From G963662905 sp963676415 (GTDB lineage Bacteria > Bacteroidota > Bacteroidia > Bacteroidales > WRLA01): 64,000 nt of DNA. The stretch is taken from the NCBI GenBank assembly GCA_963676415.1, contig OY781097.1:3782001-3846000 (forward strand), in the 5' to 3' direction. The notes beneath the pieces were generated by a model, which saw only the letters and a list, made by a program, of their open reading frames with translations, had not been told where the DNA came from and ran no database searches. A program made the position numbers and the translations under genes. Shown piece by piece: positions 1 to 7,765 of the stretch (its first letter is position 1; the number at the start of each line of letters is the position of its first letter).

Positions 1-686
1 ACAATGGTAAAAATCATGACACGGGTCAATGAAGCACCTCTACGATTCAGAAAAACAATGTCTTCATTGCCTTTTTTAATGCTTGTTTTGTTGCGATAGT
101 TTGTCAGGTAGATTTGTGTTTGATGAATGGCCTGGCCTCCGATGGGTACCAATCGTTCTTTATTGCCTTTACCAATGATGCGAATGAATCCTTCATCAAA
201 ATACAATCCCGAAATACGCAGGTTTATCAATTCGCTTACCCTTAATCCACAGCCATATAATACTTCAATGATAGCCCGATTGCGGTGGCCTTCGTTTGTG
301 CTGAGGTCAATTTGTTCAATTATTTTCTCAATTTCATTTTCCGATAGTGTATCGGGAAGTTTGCGGCTGAGTTTTGGCGATTCCAGTAAGAGGGCAGGAT
401 CATCAGTGATGATGCCTTCCAGACGCAGAAAGCGGAAAAAAGCTTTCAATGAAGAAATCGTCCTGGCCTGTGTTTTGTCGCTCAGGCCACATTCGTTTAT
501 AAAGGCAATGAATTCCTGTAGGTCGTTGAGCCGGATGCTTTCGGGCTTTTTTTTGTGCTCTTCTGAAGTGAAAAATCCTGCAAATTTGTTTAAATCAGAT
601 AGATAAGCTTCAACAGAATGGACACTGAGGCCTTTCTCAAGTTGCAAATATGCTTTAAAACTATTGGAATATTGTTGCCAGATCAT
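1..686 (-). CDS. xerD: Tyrosine recombinase XerD (partial, C-terminus outside window)
   Basis: Site-specific tyrosine recombinase that acts with XerC to resolve chromosome dimers at dif. Translating the minus strand from the ATG at 684-686 gives an uninterrupted frame to the window edge (228 codons). It has the SAM-like core-binding domain (YLQLEKGLSVHSVEAYLSDL, then ARTISSLKAFFRFL) and the first catalytic block YGCGLRVSELINL, which carries the conserved Arg. The HxLRH box and catalytic Tyr lie beyond base 1. XerC and XerD cannot be separated with certainty from this part; the N-terminal half fits the XerD type. The SRP RNA gene lies directly upstream on the same strand. Confidence 0.88.
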   Translation of the reverse strand, partial: MIWQQYSNSFKAYLQLEKGLSVHSVEAYLSDLNKFAGFFTSEEHKKKPESIRLNDLQEFIAFINECGLSDKTQARTISSLKAFFRFLRLEGIITDDPALLLESPKLSRKLPDTLSENEIEKIIEQIDLSTNEGHRNRAIIEVLYGCGLRVSELINLRISGLYFDEGFIRIIGKGNKERLVPIGGQAIHQTQIYLTNYRNKTSIKKGNEDIVFLNRRGASLTRVMIFTI

Positions 687-707
687 AAACGGGGGGATAA
701 AAAAAGT

Positions 708-804
708 GGGTAAGCTACTTGCATCGCACCGCTACAACCGCCTACCCTTGCTACCTTCCGGTCCTGGGGGAATTCAGCGGGAGCTGGTCGTACAAGACTT
801 ACCC
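708..804 (-). ncRNA. ffs: Signal recognition particle RNA (4.5S, small bacterial type)
   Basis: On the minus strand this stretch contains CAGGACCGGAAGGTAGCA, the conserved Ffh-binding loop of SRP RNA. The ends pair as GGGTAAG (minus strand, from 804) with CTTACCC (ending at 708), giving a rod of about 97 nt as in short bacterial SRP RNAs. It lies between xerD and the divergent DUF4199 gene. Exact ends are inferred from the terminal helix and could be off by a few bases. Confidence 0.9.
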
Positions 805-878
805 GCTGCAAAAGTAGAAATCTTTTTTGAAATGCAAGATATTTCTCAAAAAAAATGACACTTTTTGCGCTAATTCCC

Positions 879-886
879 TAAATTTG
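879..886 (+). promoter_or_regulatory. Candidate Bacteroidota -7 element before the DUF4199 gene
   Basis: TAAATTTG matches the TAnnTTTG -7 consensus of Bacteroidota housekeeping promoters and sits 28 bases before the start codon at 915. No well-spaced TTTG -33 element is seen, so this is only a candidate. Confidence 0.3.
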
Positions 887-914
887 CAAGATTAACCCAA
901 AAATTAACCTCCTT

Positions 915-1457
915 ATGAATAAATTAAGTCTTGGTAAAAACGCATTGCGTTATGGTCTGATCACAGGAATGCTCTTGATTGTCTATTCACTCATTCTTTA
1001 TATCCTTGAAGTGGATATGCAAAGCGGAGCACAATATGTGAGCATTTTAATTTTGTTGGTAATGAGTATCGTTGCTGTTACTAACTGGCGCGATAAACAT
1101 AATGATGGTAACCTGAGTTATAGTCAGGGCTTGGGAACCGGAACCCTTGTTGCGCTATATGCCGGTATTCTTGCTTCAATCTATACCTTTATCTTTTTTA
1201 AATTTATTGATCCGGGTATGGTTCAGGAGATTGTAGATATGGCAGAACAGAAAATGTATGAACAAAATCCCAACCTGACTTCTGATCAGGCTGAAATGGC
1301 CTTGTCATGGACACGCAAAATGACCAGTCCGGCAGCTATGTCTGTAATGGGGGTTATTGGCAATGTTTTCTGGGGGTTTATAATGTCGCTCATTTATTCA
1401 ATTTTCCTGAAAAAAGAAGCTCCGGTTCAGTTTGATGAACCCGTTGATGAAGAATAA
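915..1457 (+). CDS. DUF4199 family membrane protein
   Basis: A 180-residue integral membrane protein with the arrangement typical of DUF4199. It has two hydrophobic segments near residues 10-30 and 40-58, then the conserved polar stretch around residues 68-80 (GNLSYSQGLGTG). A third membrane segment covers about 78-100, a charged loop about 105-140, and a last segment about 145-168. The family is common in Bacteroidota and has no established biochemical function. It often precedes a DPM1-like glycosyltransferase, as here (9-bp gap to the next gene). It could support glycolipid synthesis, but that is inference from position. Confidence 0.85.
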   Translation: MNKLSLGKNALRYGLITGMLLIVYSLILYILEVDMQSGAQYVSILILLVMSIVAVTNWRDKHNDGNLSYSQGLGTGTLVALYAGILASIYTFIFFKFIDPGMVQEIVDMAEQKMYEQNPNLTSDQAEMALSWTRKMTSPAAMSVMGVIGNVFWGFIMSLIYSIFLKKEAPVQFDEPVDEE

Positions 1458-1466
1458 ATTATTTGA

Positions 1467-2438
1467 ATGGATATATCAGTTATCATTCCGCTTTTAAACG
1501 AAGAGGAATCACTTCCCGAATTAACTGATTGGATTGCACGTGTAATGCAGTCCAATCAGTTTTCTTTTGAGCTCATTTTTGTCGATGACGGCAGCCGCGA
1601 TGGCAGCTGGGCTGTTATAGAAGGGCTCGCAAAAAAATATGAGCAGGTAAAAGGGATCCGCTTTATGCGGAACTATGGGAAATCTGCCGCACTTAATGAA
1701 GCATTTCAGATTTGTGGCGGTAATGTGGTTATTACGATGGATGCCGATTTGCAGGACAGCCCGGATGAAATCCCTGAGCTTTACCGCATGATCCGTGAAG
1801 ACGGATACGACCTGGTTTCGGGCTGGAAAAAGAAACGCTATGACCCCATCACCAAAACAATTCCTACCAAGCTCTACAATTATGCCACACGGAGAGCCTC
1901 CCACCTGAAACTGCACGATTTTAACTGTGGGCTCAAGGCCTATAAAAATGAAGTCGTAAAAAGTATTGAGGTGTATGGTGAAATGCACCGGTATATTCCT
2001 GTAATTGCCAAATGGGCCGGCTTTTACAATATCGGCGAAAAAGTAGTGCAGCACCGAAAACGCCAGTATGGGAAAACCAAATTTGGGATGGAACGCTTCA
2101 TCAATGGTTTCCTTGATCTGATGACCATTAGTTTTGTGGGGCGTTTCGGTAAGAGGCCCATGCACTTTTTTGGGCTTTGGGGCACTTTGATTTTTATGGT
2201 CGGATTTGGTATCGCAGCTTACCTGGCTTATGCCAAAGTATTCCTGCTTGAATACCGTATGGTAGATCGGCCTTTGTTTTATTACGCATTGGTTTGTATT
2301 ATTTTAGGCACTCAGATGTTCCTGGCCGGCTTTATTGGAGAACTGGTTTCCAGAAATTCTGGGGAAAGAAACAAGTACCTGGTCAAACAACGGCTGAGGC
2401 TTAAAGCCGATGATAGTCAGGAAAAAATGCTTCAGTAA
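1467..2438 (+). CDS. Family 2 glycosyltransferase, polyprenyl-phosphate sugar transferase type (GtrB/ArnC/DPM1-like)
   Basis: The N-terminal GT-A domain starts with DISVIIPLLNEEESLPEL and has the DDGSRDGSW nucleotide-binding block (about residues 40-48) and the DADLQDSPDEIPEL block (residues 92-105, DxD-type metal site). Two C-terminal membrane helices (about 233-255 and 268-290) match the GtrB/ArnC layout, in which a nucleotide sugar is loaded onto undecaprenyl phosphate at the inner membrane. The 323-residue length fits. The gene lies between a DUF4199 gene and a GT4 gene with almost no spacing, so the three are probably co-transcribed. The sugar is unknown. Confidence 0.9.
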   Translation: MDISVIIPLLNEEESLPELTDWIARVMQSNQFSFELIFVDDGSRDGSWAVIEGLAKKYEQVKGIRFMRNYGKSAALNEAFQICGGNVVITMDADLQDSPDEIPELYRMIREDGYDLVSGWKKKRYDPITKTIPTKLYNYATRRASHLKLHDFNCGLKAYKNEVVKSIEVYGEMHRYIPVIAKWAGFYNIGEKVVQHRKRQYGKTKFGMERFINGFLDLMTISFVGRFGKRPMHFFGLWGTLIFMVGFGIAAYLAYAKVFLLEYRMVDRPLFYYALVCIILGTQMFLAGFIGELVSRNSGERNKYLVKQRLRLKADDSQEKMLQ

Positions 2439-2439
2439 G

Positions 2440-3579
2440 ATGTCCGGAAGATTAAAAATCACCATATTGGGAAGCGCCTGGCCTTTGCGTGGCGGACTAG
2501 CCAGTTATAATGAACGTATGGCCAGGGAATTTGCCGCTCAGGGTCATGATGTGCGTATCGAAACATTTTCCTTGCAGTACCCTTCTATATTGTTTCCGGG
2601 CAAAACCCAGTATTCCGATTCTCCAAAACCCGAAAATCTGGATATTCATGCTTCGGTGAATTCAATCAATCCATTAAATTGGGTCAAAATCGGAAGGCGC
2701 ATCAAAAAGCAGAAACCCGATTTGCTTATTATAAAATTCTGGTTGCCTTTTATGGCGCCCTGCTTTTCAACTATAGCCCGTATTGTGCGCAAAAACAAAC
2801 ATACTAAAGTTGTAAGTGTGCTCGATAATATAATTCCACACGAAAAACGTCCGGGAGATTTTTTTCTGGCCAAAATGTTTGTGAAACAGGTTGATGGGTT
2901 TATTGCAATGTCGCAGTCTGTAATGGACGATTTGGGGAAATTTGACCGTCAAAAGCCCCGTAAACTTAGCCCACATCCGCTTTTTGATAATTTTGGAGCC
3001 AGTGTTTCACGGGAGGACGCTTTGGGCAAACTCAGGCTTGATCCGGAATTTCGCTATATCCTTTTTTTTGGTTTTATCCGCGATTACAAAGGGCTGGATA
3101 TCCTGTTAAAAGCCTTGAACAACACCGAATTAAAAAACAAGCCTGTCCGTCTGCTCGTTGCTGGAGAATTTTACAATAATGCAGCGCAATATCAACAGAT
3201 AATAAAAGAAGAAGGTATTGAAGGCCAGCTGGTTTTACGCAATGATTTTATTGCCGATGAAGAGGTCCGATACTATTTCTCCGCTGCCGACCTCATTGCA
3301 CAACCCTATAAAAGTGCAACGCAAAGCGGTGTGACGCAAATTGCATATCATTTTGAAAAGCCCATGCTGGTGACCAATGTAGGCGGACTGCCGGAAATTG
3401 TCCCGCACGAAAAAGTGGGCTATGTGGTAGTTCCTGAACCTGAAAATATTGCTGAAGCCTTGAACCGTTTTTTTGATGAAGGAAAACCGGACCGCTTTTT
3501 AGAAGGAATACTTGATGAAAAACGAAAATACAGTTGGAAACAGTTAACCGATAATATTCTATCTTTGATGAATATATAA
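2440..3579 (+). CDS. Family 4 glycosyltransferase (GT-B fold)
   Basis: A retaining GT-B enzyme. It begins with KITILGSAWPLRGGLASYNE, the glycine-rich loop of GT4 enzymes, and its C-terminal Rossmann half runs FFGFIRDYKGLDILLKAL ... LVAGEFY ... LIAQPYKSATQSGV, with the acidic E(x7)E-type region replaced by SATQSGVTQIAYHFEKP. I chose the ATG at 2440, one base after the preceding stop, because the open frame back to 2410 overlaps the GT2 gene and adds no conserved residues. That gives 379 residues. Donor and acceptor are unknown; it probably extends a glycan begun on the carrier loaded by the neighbouring GT2. Confidence 0.88.
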   Translation: MSGRLKITILGSAWPLRGGLASYNERMAREFAAQGHDVRIETFSLQYPSILFPGKTQYSDSPKPENLDIHASVNSINPLNWVKIGRRIKKQKPDLLIIKFWLPFMAPCFSTIARIVRKNKHTKVVSVLDNIIPHEKRPGDFFLAKMFVKQVDGFIAMSQSVMDDLGKFDRQKPRKLSPHPLFDNFGASVSREDALGKLRLDPEFRYILFFGFIRDYKGLDILLKALNNTELKNKPVRLLVAGEFYNNAAQYQQIIKEEGIEGQLVLRNDFIADEEVRYYFSAADLIAQPYKSATQSGVTQIAYHFEKPMLVTNVGGLPEIVPHEKVGYVVVPEPENIAEALNRFFDEGKPDRFLEGILDEKRKYSWKQLTDNILSLMNI

Positions 3580-3591
3580 ATTTTTAATGCT

Positions 3592-4752
3592 ATGGATATT
3601 AATGAGCGCATCAACATCTTAAAAAATGTCGAAATGTTTCGCCAGGTCAGCCAGGATATTTTGGAACAGCTCGCCGGTGACCTGCAGCTTTTTAAATACC
3701 GTAAAGGTGATGTGCTGGTTAAAAAAGGGGAGGTTGGCGATGCCTTAATGATCATTCTTGATGGAGAAGTAACCGTTACGGATCAGGGACATGTTTTTTC
3801 CAGCTTAAAAAAAGGTGATGTGATCGGTGAGTATTATCTGATTGATTCCCGTCCGCATTCAGCGGATGTTGTGGCATACAGCGATACTGAAATTATGATT
3901 GTTTCGCAGCAGCTTTTTCAAACAGTTACCGGAAATTACACTAGTGTTGATGCAGGGGTAATGCGCTTTTTGGTTGGACGTTTGCGTAATATGAATATTA
4001 TTGAGGAAGAGCTTGCACGTAAAAACCGGGAAGTTTTAGAACAAAAAAAACAGCTTGAAAAATTAAATGCCACCAAAGACAAATTCTTTTCAATTATCGG
4101 GCATGATTTAAGAAGCCCTACAGCAACATTAATAACTCTTTCGGAGATGCTGATTTCTGATCTGGAGGAATTTGACGATGGTACAATTCTGGAATTGCTG
4201 GGTGATGTGAATAAAGTGGCGCATAATAATCTTAAACTGCTTAATGGCCTGCTCGAATGGGCACGTTCGCAACAAGGACGTATCCCTTACGAACCGCAGG
4301 TACATAGTTTAACCTCCCTCTATGAACCCGTTTTGACGACATACAGGAAAACAGCAGAAGATAAAGGTGTTGAATTGATAAATTCTATCGAGGGGGCATA
4401 TAATGTTTTTGTAGATATTAATATGATTTCCAGTGTTTTGCGTAATTTGATCAGTAATGCGATCAAGTATTGCAACAAGGGTGATAAAATCTATTTGAGT
4501 GTGGAAAAAGAGGATGGATTTTTACGTGTTTTTGTGCGCGATACAGGTTTGGGAATTAGCGAAAATGTGCAAAAAAAACTTTTCAGGCTCGATTGCCACT
4601 ATACAACAACTGGCACAGCGAATGAATTGGGAACAGGTTTGGGCTTGATCCTCTGCCGTGAATTTGTTGAGAAAAACGGAGGCAGCCTTAATCTCAAATC
4701 TGCGAAAGGAGTGGGGAGTACGTTTAGTTTTACGGTGCCTGTTTCTGATTAA
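3592..4752 (+). CDS. Cyclic-nucleotide-binding-domain sensor histidine kinase (soluble)
   Basis: A 386-residue kinase with an N-terminal cNMP/CRP-like beta-roll (about residues 15-130, GDVLVKKGEVGDALMIILDG), a short coiled linker, and a HisKA domain with phospho-acceptor His171 in FFSIIGHDLRSPTATL. The HATPase domain (about 265-384) has the N box RNLISNAIKYC, G1 DTGLGI and G2 GTGLGLIL. No membrane segment is visible, so the sensor is cytoplasmic. No response regulator adjoins it. It follows two glycosyltransferase genes by 12 bases, so it may be co-expressed with them. Its 3' end overlaps the convergent reductase gene by 4 bases. Confidence 0.9.
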   Translation: MDINERINILKNVEMFRQVSQDILEQLAGDLQLFKYRKGDVLVKKGEVGDALMIILDGEVTVTDQGHVFSSLKKGDVIGEYYLIDSRPHSADVVAYSDTEIMIVSQQLFQTVTGNYTSVDAGVMRFLVGRLRNMNIIEEELARKNREVLEQKKQLEKLNATKDKFFSIIGHDLRSPTATLITLSEMLISDLEEFDDGTILELLGDVNKVAHNNLKLLNGLLEWARSQQGRIPYEPQVHSLTSLYEPVLTTYRKTAEDKGVELINSIEGAYNVFVDINMISSVLRNLISNAIKYCNKGDKIYLSVEKEDGFLRVFVRDTGLGISENVQKKLFRLDCHYTTTGTANELGTGLGLILCREFVEKNGGSLNLKSAKGVGSTFSFTVPVSD

Positions 4753-5399
4753 TAATAAACTTCAGTTAAAATTTGCTCGTCATTTATATTATTGCTTTTG
4801 AGTATATCCATAACATTATAGATCATTTCAATACTTCCACATAAATAATAATTGGCAGAAGGTAAATTGCTTTGTTCCAAATAATTCGTCAGCCGACCGG
4901 AAAAGAAGCCACTGTGATCTTTTGATGTGCAGCTAATATATTTGGTACCTGGTATTAAGCCAATTTCTAATAATTTATCATATTGCAATCGGCTCGAAAG
5001 CCCGTGTATTAAGTGATAATCAAAGTTTGCAATGTCTTTGTTCGTTTTAATAAAGCTCAAAAAGGGCGCAATACCGCTACCGTTTGCAATAAAGTAATTT
5101 ATTTTATTGTTTTTCTTCAGATTGAAATATCCTGAAGCTTCGGAATAAAAAACTGAGTCTCCTTTTTTGAGCTGACTGAGTCCTGTGCTTACAAGCCCTC
5201 TTGGAACCACTTTTAGCAAAATTTCAATATACGGATCATTTTCCCCGCTGCAAATAGAATAGGCCCTGCGCAAATTATCACTATGAATGGCAACTTCAAT
5301 ATGCTGCCCGGAAATAAAGTTGTGGATCAGTCGCTCAAAGCGCAACAAGTGCAGCCCATCACTGACTTTAAAATTATGGATTAGCTTTCCTTGTAACAT
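4749..5399 (-). CDS. Ferredoxin-NADP reductase-like FAD/NAD(P)-binding oxidoreductase
   Basis: A 216-residue flavoprotein of the FNR superfamily. The FAD-binding beta-barrel carries RRAYSICSG (the RxYS FAD motif, about residues 44-52). The NAD(P) domain has ANGSGIAPFLSFI (GxGxAP motif, about 105-117) and the C-terminal YYLCGSIEMIYNVMDIL block. There is no 2Fe-2S domain, so it resembles plain ferredoxin/flavodoxin reductases. The partner electron carrier is not encoded nearby. It is transcribed alone and converges on the histidine kinase gene with a 4-base overlap. Confidence 0.85.
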   Translation of the reverse strand: MLQGKLIHNFKVSDGLHLLRFERLIHNFISGQHIEVAIHSDNLRRAYSICSGENDPYIEILLKVVPRGLVSTGLSQLKKGDSVFYSEASGYFNLKKNNKINYFIANGSGIAPFLSFIKTNKDIANFDYHLIHGLSSRLQYDKLLEIGLIPGTKYISCTSKDHSGFFSGRLTNYLEQSNLPSANYYLCGSIEMIYNVMDILKSNNINDEQILTEVYY

Positions 5400-5475
5400 G
5401 ATGAATTAACAAATGTGGGAGAAACTTGTTTAGTATATTGTAAATCATTGAATTTCAAATATTTAACATAAAAAA

Positions 5476-5508
5476 CAAAAATAAGGTTAATAAATTGTTA
5501 ATTCCAAA
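5476..5508 (-). promoter_or_regulatory. Candidate promoter for the FNR-like gene
   Basis: On the minus strand TTTG (5508-5505) is followed after 21 bases by TATTTTTG (5483-5476). This matches the Bacteroidota -33 TTTG / -7 TAnnTTTG arrangement with near-consensus spacing. The -7 box lies about 75 bases before the start codon at 5399. Confidence 0.45.
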
Positions 5509-5673
5509 TTGGATATTAAGGATCAAAATGAGCTTTTATTATCTCCTACAGGGATGATTTCCTGATTTTGGACAGGCTTTTTATAAGATAATTATAACCT
5601 CAAACTTTTTGTATCGCATTTAAAATAATAATAATAAGCACTTTACATAAATTACCATCCAGAGTATGTAATC

Positions 5674-5716
5674 CATGATTGAACAAAACATGCATTGGCA
5701 TGCTTATTGAATCATG
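5674..5716. repeat. Imperfect inverted repeat upstream of LVIVD lipoprotein gene
   Basis: CATGATT at 5674-5680 and AATCATG at 5710-5716 are perfect arms. The inner parts also match roughly (TGAACAA versus TTATTGA; ATGC versus GCAT). The whole spans 43 bases, ending 22 bases before the start codon at 5739. It may be an operator or an RNA hairpin in the 5' leader; no regulator can be named. Confidence 0.45.
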
Positions 5717-5738
5717 TAATGTGGAAAAATAAAAATTA

Positions 5739-7028
5739 ATGAATATGAAGAAGATCTTATCTCTATTAACGATCGTAGCTCTCTTATTTACAGCATGTAA
5801 GAAAGATGATGCTGGTATTAATCCGGCTCCTGATGCAAATGCAGGATACGGACTGCAAGTAAACACAAATCAGGCTGATTTAGGTTCGCGTTTTGAAGTA
5901 TTGAGCGAGGAAGTGAGTCTGGTTAACCAATTCAAAGGAACTGACGATGTTCTTACTTTTGATAAAATTGGTCATCTGTATCCTGCCGGAACAAATTATA
6001 GTGCTACATCAGTTGATGCATACCATGATATGGTTTACGTAAGTTTCCATGTTCGTGGCGATGTTTATGGTGGTGAAATTGTAGCCTTGGATGCTCAGGA
6101 ACTCATCAATATTGGAGCCACTGGTTATCCACGCCCTGCCGGAACAAATGATGTTGTTCTATTTTCCGCTGAGGATGTTGATATGGACTTTAATGACCTG
6201 ATGTTGGGACAGGAACGTAGTTACTTATATGTTGCCGGTGGCAGGAACGATATTGATGGTCCTTATGACGATCAGCCTTATCCAGCAACTGTGGTACGTT
6301 ACGTACTTGACGGCATGGTTCCTACAGGTGAAATCAGCTGGGAAACTTATTTACCTGCTTCTGATGCTAATTCTGTTACACGCGTAACCGGTGGCGTAAC
6401 TAATCCTGGAACCATCTGGATGACTTCTGCAGGTAACACACTTGATGGTCATACTGGCGGCCTGAAAGTTACTTACACAACGAATCCTGATCCTGAAGAA
6501 CCAATTTTAGAGTATGAAGTAGAAAACGGACGTCATTTTGCTGCCAGCGAAGATTATGGAGTTTTCTTGTACAGTGAAGGCGGAGTAGCCATGCTTGATG
6601 TTTATAAACTCAACAATACAACTTCACCTGAATATCCTCAGTTTCTGCGTACAATTGCGCTTGATGCGGATGTTACAGAAAATGGTAAGAACTCTCTGGT
6701 AATTGATGGATTTTGGGCTTATGTAGCTCTTGGTGATGCAGGTGTACGTAAAGTACGCATTGGTCAAACTCCAGGCCTTGATAGCTATACATTCCCAGGT
6801 AAAGGTGATGCCAATGCTGTTGATGTTGATGATGATTACGTTTATATCGCTTATGGTCAGGCTGGTCTGATCGTCCTTAACAAAGACATGGAATTTGTAG
6901 GCCAGTATGATGAAGCCGGAAGCTTCAACTTTGTTGATGTAAAAGGTGACCTGATTTATCTGGCAGTTGGAGTGAACAATACCAATAATAAGCGTGATGG
7001 CGGCCTGTTGATTCTTGAAAAAGAATAA
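5739..7028 (+). CDS. LVIVD-repeat beta-propeller lipoprotein
   Basis: A 429-residue surface or periplasmic lipoprotein. The signal peptide MKKILSLLTIVALLFTAC ends in a lipobox Cys (Cys20 from this start, Cys18 if the second ATG at 5745 is used). The rest is a series of short beta units of the LVIVD/YVTN type, such as AYHDMVYVSFHVRGDV, DGFWAYVALGDAGVRKV, DDDYVYIAYGQAGLIVL and KGDLIYLAVG. They are expected to form a propeller. Such lipoproteins are common in Bacteroidota; the ligand is unknown. The gene stands alone, with its own terminator just downstream. Confidence 0.85.
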   Translation: MNMKKILSLLTIVALLFTACKKDDAGINPAPDANAGYGLQVNTNQADLGSRFEVLSEEVSLVNQFKGTDDVLTFDKIGHLYPAGTNYSATSVDAYHDMVYVSFHVRGDVYGGEIVALDAQELINIGATGYPRPAGTNDVVLFSAEDVDMDFNDLMLGQERSYLYVAGGRNDIDGPYDDQPYPATVVRYVLDGMVPTGEISWETYLPASDANSVTRVTGGVTNPGTIWMTSAGNTLDGHTGGLKVTYTTNPDPEEPILEYEVENGRHFAASEDYGVFLYSEGGVAMLDVYKLNNTTSPEYPQFLRTIALDADVTENGKNSLVIDGFWAYVALGDAGVRKVRIGQTPGLDSYTFPGKGDANAVDVDDDYVYIAYGQAGLIVLNKDMEFVGQYDEAGSFNFVDVKGDLIYLAVGVNNTNNKRDGGLLILEKE

Positions 7029-7050
7029 AGAATTATCAAACCAAAAATAT

Positions 7051-7082
7051 AAACCTGCAGGATTATTCCTGTGGGTTTTTTT
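7051..7082 (+). terminator. Rho-independent terminator of the LVIVD lipoprotein gene
   Basis: An 11-bp stem (AAACCTGCAGG with CCTGTGGGTTT, including two G-U pairs) around a 6-base loop is followed by a run of T to 7082. It lies 22 bases after the stop codon. Confidence 0.85.
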
Positions 7083-7088
7083 ATGCAT

Positions 7089-7115
7089 AAAAAAACCCGG
7101 CTTTCAAACCGGGTT
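7089..7115 (-). terminator. Terminator of the tmRNA gene
   Basis: On the minus strand AACCCGG (7115-7109) pairs with CCGGGTT (7100-7094) across an 8-base loop, followed by Ts (complement of 7093-7089). It starts 7 bases downstream of the tmRNA CCA end. On the plus strand it could back up the lipoprotein gene terminator. Confidence 0.8.
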
Positions 7116-7121
7116 AATTTT

Positions 7122-7522
7122 TGGTGGAGCTGCCGGGAGTCGAACCCGGGTCCAAACAAGGAACCAATATGCTTTCTACATGCTTATCTGATTATTGCTT
7201 GTCGGGACGGAAAAGGGAACCAGCACCCTAAGCCCGGCCTTAGTTCCTGTTTTCTCAATCTGCTAACGGAACAATAGCAAATCCAGCCTGAATTTATGAT
7301 GCGTCCCCATATCGAACCGGAATCAGGCAGATCCATCCGGGGAACGTCTCGTTGCAACCACTTTGATCGCAATTAAGCCGTTAACCTACTGTGCTTCGGT
7401 TAGGCAGCGAGAGCAAAATTATTTTCGCCAATTATAGGTTTACAGATAATATCACAGGCTTATCTGCAATGCCCGGCATGCTTACATACCCATTCTACTT
7501 GCAGTCAAAACCAATCAGCCCC
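7122..7522 (-). ncRNA. ssrA: Transfer-messenger RNA (tmRNA)
   Basis: tmRNA rescues stalled ribosomes by trans-translation. The 3' part on the minus strand has a T-arm CCGGGTTCGACTCCCGG and ends CAGCTCCACCA. The 5' end GGGGCTG (7522-7516) pairs with CAGCTCC to form the alanine-type acceptor stem. The tag reading frame, complement of 7429-7400, reads GGC GAA AAT AAT TTT GCT CTC GCT GCC TAA, i.e. GENNFALAA before the stop; the resume codon immediately precedes or begins this stretch. CCA is encoded. Total length is 401 nt. Confidence 0.97.
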
Positions 7523-7551
7523 TGTTCATGAACGTTTCAGCAAAAGGACAA

Positions 7552-7559
7552 CAAAAATA
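7552..7559 (-). promoter_or_regulatory. Candidate -7 element of the tmRNA gene
   Basis: The minus strand reads TATTTTTG here (TAnnTTTG consensus), 30 bases upstream of the mature tmRNA 5' end. That fits a short processed leader. No clear TTTG -33 box is present. Confidence 0.3.
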
Positions 7560-7765
7560 CTAAAAGTATCTTTTGTTCCGTCATTAGAATCTAAATTTCC
7601 TGCTTTTTTATCGTTGGCTGTTTATCTATTGCAAAATAGGTCCCTTGTCATATTGTCATATGTAGAAGTGTCATTATGACGAATACCGCTGGGCTCACGT
7701 TTTTTTTTAACTTTGGCATTGTTTATGACAAATGAATTTTAAATATAAAATTAATACTTACTGAT

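Larger units (their letters stand above)
5400..5738. other. AT-rich intergenic region between divergent genes
   Basis: 339 bases between the FNR-like gene and the LVIVD lipoprotein gene. It holds the candidate FNR promoter and, near its right end, an imperfect inverted repeat listed separately. No coding sequence or RNA gene is supported here. Confidence 0.6.

Noticed and set aside
664..858. 64-codon open frame on the plus strand
   Set aside because: It covers the SRP RNA gene and the xerD start and has no protein character.
7071..7372. Small open frames on both strands across 7071-7372
   Set aside because: They lie over the tmRNA gene, whose ends, tag and acceptor stem are clear.
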